A DNA stretch of 5,278 bases from an uncultured Erysipelotrichaceae bacterium (lineage in GTDB: Bacteria > Bacillota_I > Bacilli_A > Erysipelotrichales > Erysipelotrichaceae). The notes below the pieces were generated by a model. It was not told where the DNA came from and did no database searches. It saw nothing but the letters and a program-made list of their open reading frames with translations. Below, in pieces: positions 1-5,278 of the stretch (its first letter is position 1; each line of letters starts with the position of its first letter). The stretch spans positions 1-5,278 of the forward strand of contig CADCPE010000013.1 of the NCBI GenBank assembly GCA_902803275.1. Reading direction: 5' to 3'. Both the position numbers and the translations under genes were made by a program.

Positions 1-1356
1 GTAAACATAAACGATAAGGAAAAGGATCTTTCTTCCATCAATGACAGAGCTGCAGAAAACGTCGATCACAAAGCGGCTGTATATCAGCTCAAGCATGACG
101 AAATGACCAAGCTTCTTAATCCCGGACCTTTTTACGAGATCTGCCGCCAGACCATAACGGACAGCTTAGATCCTTCATGGGTCATGATCACCGGAAATAT
201 CAAGAATTTCAAACTCGTCAATACTCTGTTCGGAGATCAGAAAGGCAATGAACTTCTTTTCAGTACTGCCAATGAGCTAAGGAATATTGCCGATAAGAAT
301 AACGGATTATGCGGAAGACTCGGCGGCGACCAGTTTGCGATGCTGTTAAGAAAAAAGGACTTCAATGAAGAAGAACTCTTCAATGTCCAGAGAAGACTTG
401 CTGATTCATTTAACTGTGGCATCTATACATATATTATCCATTTCGGAGTATATGAAATCACTGATACGGTAATACCTATTTCCGTGATGTGTGGACGTGC
501 CAATTCGGCACTTCGCACCATCAGGGATTCTTTAACTGAAACGGTAGCCTATTTTGATTCGAAAATGCTTAAAAAGGATTTGTTTGAACAGGAGATAATA
601 AGTGGTTTTTCGAATGCCCTCAAAAACAATGAATTCAAGATGTATCTTCAGCCATTGGCTGATGAAAAAGGTACGATATACGGAGCAGAAGCGCTGGCTA
701 GATGGATCAAACCTGACGGCACAATGATCATGCCTGGTGATTTCATCGAAATACTTGAACAGGCAGGCCTTATCCATGAACTTGATGTCTATATATGGGA
801 ATGTGCCGTAAAAAAACTGAGCGAATGGAAAAATACCATCTATGAGGACATGACCATTTCTGTAAATATGTCTCCAAAGGATTTCTTCAGCGTGGATGTA
901 TATGGAATAATCACAGATCTGGTCGAGAAATATGGTATCGATACCAATAAGCTGAGACTTGAGATCACAGAGACCTGCCTGCTTGAAGAACCTGATAAAA
1001 GCGGGGAGATAATAAAGAAACTGCGTGATTACGGTTTTCTTGTGGAGATCGATGATTTCGGAAAAGGTTTTTCATCTCTTTCCATGCTCAGGCAGATCCA
1101 GGCTGATGTTCTAAAGATCGATATGAGCCTGCTTCACGAAATAGACATCAGATACCGCAGCAAGATCATTCTCAAATCTATTATCAATATGGCACATGAT
1201 CTTGGCATGGATGTGATTACCGAAGGCATTGAGAATGCTTCAGAATTAAAAGAACTTACGGAAATGGACTGTCATCGTTTCCAGGGATTCTATTTCTCCA
1301 AGCCGATAGCGATAAATGAATTTGAAGCCAAACTCGCTGATCGGATCAATTATTAA
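1..1356 (+). CDS. GGDEF-EAL protein, probable c-di-GMP phosphodiesterase (5' partial)
   Basis: Probable c-di-GMP phosphodiesterase, hydrolysing c-di-GMP to linear pGpG. The frame is open from base 1, so the true start lies upstream. The ATG at 103 has no ribosome-binding site and falls inside the conserved DxLT-like motif that opens the GGDEF domain, so it is not the start. Counting codons from base 1, a GGDEF domain spans about 33-190 and an EAL domain about 205-450. The GGDEF domain is degenerate: GGDQF at 108-112, Asn66 where the metal-binding Asp is expected, and Asn83 in place of the Asp of the usual GD pair. The EAL domain keeps E230 (EALAR), N289, E321, D351-D352 (DDFG), K372, E408 and Q428, with spacing typical of active enzymes. 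The degenerate GGDEF may bind GTP and act as a regulatory domain (inference). Any N-terminal sensor domain is outside the window. Confidence 0.93.
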   Translation, partial: VNINDKEKDLSSINDRAAENVDHKAAVYQLKHDEMTKLLNPGPFYEICRQTITDSLDPSWVMITGNIKNFKLVNTLFGDQKGNELLFSTANELRNIADKNNGLCGRLGGDQFAMLLRKKDFNEEELFNVQRRLADSFNCGIYTYIIHFGVYEITDTVIPISVMCGRANSALRTIRDSLTETVAYFDSKMLKKDLFEQEIISGFSNALKNNEFKMYLQPLADEKGTIYGAEALARWIKPDGTMIMPGDFIEILEQAGLIHELDVYIWECAVKKLSEWKNTIYEDMTISVNMSPKDFFSVDVYGIITDLVEKYGIDTNKLRLEITETCLLEEPDKSGEIIKKLRDYGFLVEIDDFGKGFSSLSMLRQIQADVLKIDMSLLHEIDIRYRSKIILKSIINMAHDLGMDVITEGIENASELKELTEMDCHRFQGFYFSKPIAINEFEAKLADRINY

Positions 1357-1371
1357 TATGCAGTATCGCAT

Positions 1372-1380
1372 TGGTATATT
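1372..1380 (+). promoter_or_regulatory. Possible extended -10 promoter for the diguanylate cyclase gene
   Basis: TGGTATATT fits an extended -10 element (TGn followed by TATATT) in the 54-base gap after the EAL gene. Transcription would start near 1387, about 10 bases before the ribosome-binding site. I see no good -35 box at the expected distance, and the gap is AT-rich, so chance is a real alternative. If it is false, the cyclase gene is simply co-transcribed with the gene upstream. Confidence 0.35.
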
Positions 1381-1396
1381 ATAAAAATGTAAAGTT

Positions 1397-1403
1397 GAAA
1401 GGA
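1397..1403 (+). promoter_or_regulatory. Ribosome-binding site supporting a GTG start
   Basis: GAAAGGA lies 7 bases before the GTG at 1411. It decides the start of the following gene, because no ATG in this frame has a comparable site and the GTG start places the first transmembrane segment at the very N-terminus. Confidence 0.6.
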
Positions 1404-1410
1404 ATAATCA

Positions 1411-2577
1411 GTGACAAGTTTTTTCATTCATTATGCCGGGACAAACATTTTCTGCATCATAATCTTTATGATACTTTTGCTTCATGATGTTTTTAATATC
1501 GACAGGCAGGAAAAACAGATCAAGTATGACCGTGCACTGATCGCATTTATTTTCTACTTTGCAGTTGACTGTGTCTGGGCCGCTCTCATCGCAAAGAAGA
1601 TTCCGGTCACCCGTTTCAATGTTGTTTCAAATACTCTGTGCACCTATCTGGGAATGGTCCTCATTACCTATACCTGGCTCGAATATGTCCTGGCTGTCGA
1701 ACAGGTCGAATACCGTAATGATCTGAAATTCAGACTGACTTTATCTTTGCCGTTTATCATCTCCATGGTGATAATGGTTATTACATATATATCAAATCCC
1801 GGCTTTCTGATCAGCGATAACCTCGAAGTTACGGAAAATTTCAATTTTTTCCTGGTGGGTGCCCCTTATATAAACCTTATTGCCGTAATGTATTACACGA
1901 TAAAAAGGGTGATGAAAGAAGAGAATCGAGCAGAAAAAAGCAAGCATCTGCTGATCGGCTTTTTCCCGCTTCTGGTCGTAGCCGGTGGACTCTTCGAGAT
2001 GATCTTCTATCCTTACGAGCCGATCTTCTGCTGTACATCAACGATCCTGATGCTGGTATTCTTTATCCAGATGATTCAAAGACAGGTTTCCGTGGATCCT
2101 TTGACCGGCCTTAACAATCGCGGACAGCTCTTGCGCTACGTTGAACAAAGATCGAATATACACAAGGATAACAGACTGACATACGTCATTATGATCGATA
2201 TCAATGATTTCAAGGTCATCAACGATACATACGGACATGCTGAAGGTGACAGGGCTCTAAGGATCCTTTCTGATTCGCTTAAAAAGGTCGTAGGAAATCA
2301 TAATATGCCAGTTTTCCTGGGACGCTATGGCGGTGATGAATTCATCATTATCGTTCATCCGCAAAGCAGAAGCGAGATGGAACCTTTCATCGGGGAATTG
2401 CGGAATGAACTTGAAGATGAATGCCGCAATAATAATACGGAATTCTTGCTTTCAATCGGGATCGGCTATGATGAACTTCTGGAAGAACCGGATACTTTCC
2501 AGAAATGCATGCAGAGAGCTGATCAGAAACTCTATCAGGATAAACGTAATATCAAGCTCAAACAGAAGGCTCAATAA
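1411..2577 (+). CDS. Membrane diguanylate cyclase (7 TM segments + GGDEF)
   Basis: Probable diguanylate cyclase making c-di-GMP from two GTP at the inner face of the cell membrane. The 388-residue product has about seven hydrophobic segments (near 11-28, 42-61, 75-96, 110-128, 146-164, 180-199 and 205-222), followed directly by a GGDEF domain from DPLTGLNNR at 229. Key residues are intact: D263 for metal, N271 and D272, the GHAEGD motif at 275-280, and RYGGDEF at 305-311. The RxxD product-inhibition site normally found five residues before GGDEF is absent (NMPV at 298-301), so feedback through that site is not expected. The membrane part matches no sensor domain I can name; it resembles the multi-spanning regions common in GGDEF proteins of Firmicutes, and its signal is unknown. 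The start is GTG with a fair ribosome-binding site. The gene follows the EAL phosphodiesterase gene on the same strand and ends at a strong terminator. Confidence 0.92.
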   Translation: MTSFFIHYAGTNIFCIIIFMILLLHDVFNIDRQEKQIKYDRALIAFIFYFAVDCVWAALIAKKIPVTRFNVVSNTLCTYLGMVLITYTWLEYVLAVEQVEYRNDLKFRLTLSLPFIISMVIMVITYISNPGFLISDNLEVTENFNFFLVGAPYINLIAVMYYTIKRVMKEENRAEKSKHLLIGFFPLLVVAGGLFEMIFYPYEPIFCCTSTILMLVFFIQMIQRQVSVDPLTGLNNRGQLLRYVEQRSNIHKDNRLTYVIMIDINDFKVINDTYGHAEGDRALRILSDSLKKVVGNHNMPVFLGRYGGDEFIIIVHPQSRSEMEPFIGELRNELEDECRNNNTEFLLSIGIGYDELLEEPDTFQKCMQRADQKLYQDKRNIKLKQKAQ

Positions 2578-2583
2578 TCAATA

Positions 2584-2619
2584 AAAACATACGGAAAGCA
2601 GCGACTGCTTTCCTGTTTT
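2584..2619 (+). terminator. Rho-independent terminator after the cyclase gene
   Basis: GGAAAGCAG (2593-2601) pairs perfectly with CTGCTTTCC (2605-2613) around a CGA loop. AAAACA (2584-2589) can also pair with TGTTTT (2614-2619), leaving a three-base bulge on the left side. The 9-bp core followed by a T-rich tail is a convincing intrinsic terminator 15 bases or so after the cyclase stop. The A-run on the left means it could also work on the opposite strand. It separates the c-di-GMP genes from the acetyltransferase gene. Confidence 0.85.
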
Positions 2620-2640
2620 ATAGAGAAAGATAAAGTATTT

Positions 2641-3123
2641 ATGAAAACAAGATACGCGAATAGTTTCGATAGTGATCCATATATCAGAAAACTTGAAAGG
2701 AAAGAATATGATAAGGCAATCAAGCTCATTCTTGACGTATTCAATGAATCTGAAGCAGTCAACTACACAAAAGAAGGGATCGAAGAATTCTATCGAACGG
2801 TTAATGATGATAGTTTTATCTGCCTGCTTGAGTTTTATGGTGCATTCATAGATGAAAACCTGATCGGTGTTATCGGTTTTAGAAGCAAAGATTCACATAT
2901 CGCTTTATTCTTCGTTGACAGCAGATTCCAGAAACAGGGAATCGGCAGAAAACTTTTTGCTCATATACTTGAAAAAACCGGTCTTGAAAAGATCACGGTC
3001 AATTCCTCGATATATGCCATATCTTTCTATCATAAGCTGGGATTTAAAGCTGCCGATACAGAAAAATGCGTAAATGGAATAAGATTCATACCGATGGAAT
3101 ATATTAAAAATATATTAGAATAG
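2641..3123 (+). CDS. GNAT-family N-acetyltransferase
   Basis: A 160-residue single-domain GNAT acetyltransferase, expected to move an acetyl group from acetyl-CoA to an amine. The acetyl-CoA-binding motif A is visible as FFVDSRFQKQGIGRKL, with the Q-x-x-G-x-G loop at residues 97-102. The motif B region at 121-135 reads VNSSIYAISFYHKLGF, with Y130 in the position of the usual general-acid tyrosine. The N-terminal 12 or so residues precede the first predicted strand (YIRKL) and may be disordered. ATG at 2641 is the only plausible start; its ribosome-binding site is weak (GAGAAAG, 2623-2629). The substrate cannot be told from sequence: small molecule, antibiotic, peptide or protein are all possible. 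It lies after a terminator and 13 bases before the DUF3196-like gene, so the two probably share a transcript, although I see no clear promoter. Confidence 0.88.
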   Translation: MKTRYANSFDSDPYIRKLERKEYDKAIKLILDVFNESEAVNYTKEGIEEFYRTVNDDSFICLLEFYGAFIDENLIGVIGFRSKDSHIALFFVDSRFQKQGIGRKLFAHILEKTGLEKITVNSSIYAISFYHKLGFKAADTEKCVNGIRFIPMEYIKNILE

Positions 3124-3136
3124 TATTTGGATCAAA

Positions 3137-3760
3137 ATGAACTATTACGAAGAAATACTTAAAGAGATCAAAGAATGTATCGAAAACAAGGAATATGAAC
3201 AGGCTAGGAGGCTTATTGAGAATGAACTCAGTGTTCCCTATGTTCCTAGAGATGTTGAAAGACAGCTTCAGGAATTTCTAAACACTGTCAAGGAAGCATC
3301 TTTCATTCCCAGAAGCCTAACAGATGAAGATATTGAAAAGTATCTGTTCATGGACGAAGTTCATCAGCTGATGGCTGTTGATGGACTTAATAAAAGAAAC
3401 CTTCGTGAATACATCGATCTTTGCCAGAAATATCTTTCATCTCAAGGATACATCAACGCAAAAGCGCTGCTTATAGATTCACTGATAAGGCAGGAGATAA
3501 ATCATGAATTCTCATATGGGGAAGATTCATTCAATCCTAAAGAAATCATAAGGCCAGAAGAAAGCGCAGGCTTTTTAAGCGGTTTAAAGGCGATACAGGA
3601 ACGATTTATGAAAGACCCTTCAATGATGCGCATGGCTGAGCAACTGCTCTATAAGGAGGTTTTACTGGCTTTGCCGAAGGCTTTAGATCATGATGAAGGC
3701 ATCAGAGTCTCTGATAAGATAATTGAATACATTCTGAAGGCTTTTGAAAGTGCTAATTGA
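3137..3760 (+). CDS. DUF3196-like helical protein of unknown function
   Basis: A 207-residue soluble protein without signal peptide or membrane segment. The opening (MNYYEEILKEIKECIENKEY, then a conserved-looking ELSVPYVPRDVE stretch at 30-41) resembles the DUF3196 family of Mollicutes and Erysipelotrichia, which I recall as a TPR-like all-helical fold; this assignment is from memory. The sequence is rich in Glu, Lys and Leu, and the first 45 residues look like a helix pair of tetratricopeptide type (EYEQARRLIENEL). Later helices span roughly 64-107 and 110-206. No catalytic motif is visible, so a scaffold or protein-binding role is a guess. The ribosome-binding site is poor (GGA at 3129-3131), which fits translation coupled to the acetyltransferase gene 13 bases upstream. 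Trigger factor follows 81 bases downstream. Confidence 0.75.
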   Translation: MNYYEEILKEIKECIENKEYEQARRLIENELSVPYVPRDVERQLQEFLNTVKEASFIPRSLTDEDIEKYLFMDEVHQLMAVDGLNKRNLREYIDLCQKYLSSQGYINAKALLIDSLIRQEINHEFSYGEDSFNPKEIIRPEESAGFLSGLKAIQERFMKDPSMMRMAEQLLYKEVLLALPKALDHDEGIRVSDKIIEYILKAFESAN

Positions 3761-3783
3761 GTGCTTTAATAAGGTCTTTTTTA

Positions 3784-3812
3784 TAGAAAATGAGATCCAA
3801 TAATGATAAAAT
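3784..3812 (+). promoter_or_regulatory. Putative sigma-A-type promoter of tig
   Basis: TAGAAA (3784-3789, four of six matches to TTGACA) and TAAAAT (3807-3812) are 17 bases apart, and TGA just before the -10 gives an extended -10 (TGn). Transcription would begin near 3819, leaving a leader of about 22 bases that contains the ribosome-binding site. The region is AT-rich, so this is a pattern match only. No CtsR-type heptad repeat or CIRCE element is visible. Confidence 0.5.
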
Positions 3813-3827
3813 AATCTAGTCTGTGAT

Positions 3828-3833
3828 AAGGAG
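3828..3833 (+). promoter_or_regulatory. Ribosome-binding site of tig
   Basis: AAGGAG sits 8 bases before the ATG at 3842. It is much stronger than the sites of the two genes upstream, as expected for an abundant ribosome-associated chaperone, and confirms the start. Confidence 0.8.
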
Positions 3834-3841
3834 AAAAGAAT

Positions 3842-5104
3842 ATGTCTGAGTACAAAAAAGTAGAAAATGCCAAAGCTGAACTGACAGTAACACTGGAAGG
3901 CGATTCATGGAAGGCTGCAATCGATTCAGCTTTTAATAAGCTAGCCAGAAAGGTGGAAGTTAAAGGCTTTAGAAAAGGCCAGGCTCCAAAGCATCTGGTC
4001 GAGAAATATATCAGTCATAACGAAACACTGCTCGATGCAGCTGAAGCTATGGCTCAGAAAGCTCTGGAAGATGGGATCAAGGAACACGATGTTACTCTGA
4101 TCGATCGTCCGGAACTCAAGCTGGATGATCTAAGTGATGACAAGTGCGTTCTTACATTCGTATGTCCTGTTTTGCCTGATGTAAAACTTGGCGACTACAA
4201 GAAGATCAAATACAAGGAAGAAAAATCAAAGGTTGATGAAAACGAGATCAACGACCAGATCGTAACTCTGCTTAATCAGAAGGCAGACCTCGAACTCAAG
4301 GAAGATGGCGAAGTTGAGGATGGCGATACCGTGGTAATTGATTTTGAAGGCTTCAAGGACGGCAAACCATTTGAAGGCGGAAAAGCTGATAACTATGATC
4401 TGGTGATCGGCTCTAACTCCTTCATTCCAGGTTTTGAATCACAACTGATTGGTATGAAATCAGAAGAAACAAAGGAAATTGACGTCAAATTCCCTGATGA
4501 TTACCACGCAGAAGAAATGAAAGGCCAGCCGGCAACTTTCAAGGTGACCGTTCATGAAATAAAGAAAAAAGTCCTTCCTGAACTCAATGATGAGTTTGTT
4601 GAAGAGCTCAAATACGAAAACGTCAAAACTGTTGAAGATCTTAAGAAATATACTGAAGATAATCTTCTCAAGAGAAAACAGGATGATGCCAAGAGAAAAG
4701 CTGAAGATGATCTCTTAGATAAAATTGCCGAGATCACGGAGGTAGAGATTCCTGATGCGATGATCAAATCAGAAACCGACAGTATCGTGCAGAACTATGA
4801 ACAGAACATGATGCAGCAGGGCTTCTCTTTGGCCGATTTCCTGAAAATGACCGGACAGAAGATGGAGGAATTCAGAGAATCACTTAAGGAAAATGCGATC
4901 AAGCGCATTAAGATAAATCTTGCGCTTGACGAGATCGGAAAGAAGGAAAATGTTGAAGTCAGCGAAGAAGACATCAACGAAGAATACAAAAAGATGGCCG
5001 AGATGTATGGCATGGATGTTGAAGAAATCAGAAAATACATCCCAAGCGAAAACATCAGTTCCGATCTGAAATCCCGCAAGACTTTAGACTTGCTTAAGAA
5101 ATAA
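3842..5104 (+). CDS. tig: Trigger factor (ribosome-associated chaperone and prolyl isomerase)
   Basis: Trigger factor binds the ribosome at the exit tunnel and shields and folds new chains; it also has peptidyl-prolyl isomerase activity. The 420 residues are close to the usual family length, and all three domains are present. The N-terminal ribosome-binding domain (about 1-112) carries the signature GFRKGQAP at 42-49. The FKBP-like isomerase domain (about 150-240) shows VIDFEGFKDGKPFEGG and the IPGFE motif, with pocket residues F168, F177, I195 and F198. The C-terminal substrate-cradling helical domain runs from about 245 to the end. The tail ends soon after the RKTLDLL helix, with little of the extension seen in longer homologues. 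The start is set by AAGGAG at 8 bases. It has its own likely promoter and a terminator, and is followed by lon, a neighbour also devoted to protein quality control. Confidence 0.98.
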   Translation: MSEYKKVENAKAELTVTLEGDSWKAAIDSAFNKLARKVEVKGFRKGQAPKHLVEKYISHNETLLDAAEAMAQKALEDGIKEHDVTLIDRPELKLDDLSDDKCVLTFVCPVLPDVKLGDYKKIKYKEEKSKVDENEINDQIVTLLNQKADLELKEDGEVEDGDTVVIDFEGFKDGKPFEGGKADNYDLVIGSNSFIPGFESQLIGMKSEETKEIDVKFPDDYHAEEMKGQPATFKVTVHEIKKKVLPELNDEFVEELKYENVKTVEDLKKYTEDNLLKRKQDDAKRKAEDDLLDKIAEITEVEIPDAMIKSETDSIVQNYEQNMMQQGFSLADFLKMTGQKMEEFRESLKENAIKRIKINLALDEIGKKENVEVSEEDINEEYKKMAEMYGMDVEEIRKYIPSENISSDLKSRKTLDLLKK

Positions 5105-5109
5105 CACAT

Positions 5110-5130
5110 AAAGACGCTTTGCGTCTTTTA
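5110..5130 (+). terminator. Short hairpin terminator or attenuator between tig and lon
   Basis: AAAGACGC (5110-5117) pairs with GCGTCTTT (5121-5128) around a TTT loop, giving an 8-bp stem that ends in a short T-tract (TTTTATT). It lies 5 bases after the tig stop. The stem is short and the T-tract is interrupted by A, so partial read-through into lon is likely, especially since no promoter is evident in the 23 bases between it and the lon start. Confidence 0.7.
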
Positions 5131-5140
5131 TTGAAATAAA

Positions 5141-5147
5141 AAGGAGG
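5141..5147 (+). promoter_or_regulatory. Ribosome-binding site of lon
   Basis: AAGGAGG, followed by T, is a near-perfect Shine-Dalgarno sequence 6 bases before the ATG at 5154 and fixes the start of the partial gene that follows. Confidence 0.85.
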
Positions 5148-5153
5148 TATCCT

Positions 5154-5278
5154 ATGAGCAAATATTCATATCCTTTGCTGTGCACAAGAGGTGCAGTTGT
5201 CTTTCCGATGCAGGATCTGGCTGTTGAAGTAGGCCGTCAGGTCTCGATAGACTCCGTAAACTATGCCAATGCCTACAA
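5154..5278 (+). CDS. lon: Lon protease, N-terminal fragment (3' partial)
   Basis: Start of an ATP-dependent Lon (La) serine protease, which degrades misfolded and some regulatory proteins in the cytoplasm. Only 41 full codons are inside the window. They match the opening of the Lon N-terminal substrate-binding domain: YPLLCTRGAVVFPMQDLAVE, then VGRQVSIDSV, corresponding to the family pattern LPLLPLRxxVVFP...LxVGRxxSI. The ATPase and Ser-Lys protease domains lie outside, so it cannot be said whether the gene is intact. The start is secure thanks to the AAGGAGG site. It follows trigger factor by 49 bases, across a short hairpin. The shared position suggests expression linked to tig by read-through, or a promoter hidden in the tig 3' end. 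Confidence 0.88.
   Translation, partial: MSKYSYPLLCTRGAVVFPMQDLAVEVGRQVSIDSVNYANAY

Noticed and set aside
103..105. ATG as the start of the GGDEF-EAL gene
   Set aside because: The same frame is open back to base 1, there is no ribosome-binding site before it, and it falls inside the conserved motif that opens the GGDEF domain.
1355..1380. Weak inverted repeat after the EAL gene stop
   Set aside because: Only a 4-bp ATGC/GCAT stem with a bulged AT-rich extension and no T-tract; too weak to call.
2327..2584. 85-residue + strand frame overlapping the 3' end of the cyclase gene
   Set aside because: It overlaps the conserved GGDEF coding in another frame, lacks a ribosome-binding site and has no family resemblance.
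2614..2640. Promoter for the acetyltransferase gene just after the terminator (TATAGA at 2619-2624, TAAAGT at 2631-2636)
   Set aside because: Neither candidate -10 has a recognisable -35 at the right distance, and the upstream bases are taken up by the terminator stem.
3651..3660. Strong AAGGAGGT-like sequence inside the DUF3196-like gene
   Set aside because: No start codon at a suitable distance opens a credible protein; it encodes ordinary residues in the gene and is likely chance.
3747..3782. Possible terminator after the DUF3196-like gene (imperfect stem 3747-3767, then a T6 run at 3777-3782)
   Set aside because: The stem needs two G-T wobble pairs, is AT-rich, overlaps the stop codon, and lies 9 bases away from the T-run, so it does not form a normal intrinsic terminator.
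4795..5109. Long reverse-strand open frames opposite trigger factor, also at 4552-4767
   Set aside because: They are antisense to a clearly real gene, are Ser/Leu/Phe-rich as expected from the complement of Lys/Glu-rich codons, and resemble no protein family.

Overview
The window reads as ordinary chromosome from a low-GC Gram-positive bacterium (Bacillota). GC content is moderate to low (roughly 40%, by eye), Shine-Dalgarno sites are AGGAGG-like, and coding is dense and all on the + strand. The DUF3196-like protein next to trigger factor, the direct trigger factor to Lon order, and the style of the trigger factor N-terminus suggest the Erysipelotrichia or relatives. That placement rests on memory of family distributions, not on a search.

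Left part (1-2577), cyclic di-GMP signalling. The first gene has lost its 5' end at the window edge. It encodes a degenerate GGDEF domain (GGDQF, with other active-site replacements) fused to an EAL domain that keeps every catalytic residue I could check, so it is probably a c-di-GMP phosphodiesterase. After a 54-base gap comes a GTG-started gene for a membrane protein with about seven transmembrane segments and an intact GGDEF domain, probably a diguanylate cyclase. A strong hairpin terminator at 2584-2619 closes this block.

Middle part (2641-3760). A GNAT-family N-acetyltransferase of unknown substrate is followed 13 bases later by a 207-residue, helix-rich soluble protein resembling DUF3196. 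The spacing suggests co-transcription.

Right part (3842-5278), protein quality control. A full-length trigger factor gene has its own good ribosome-binding site and a plausible extended -10 promoter. A short hairpin terminator follows, then a strong ribosome-binding site and the first 41 codons of a Lon protease gene, which runs off the end. No clpP or clpX lies between tig and lon.

There are no RNA genes, mobile elements, CRISPR arrays or long repeats, and no gene-free stretch above 300 bases. I found no convincing new system. The most interesting points are the division of labour between the two c-di-GMP enzymes and the uncharacterised protein next to tig.
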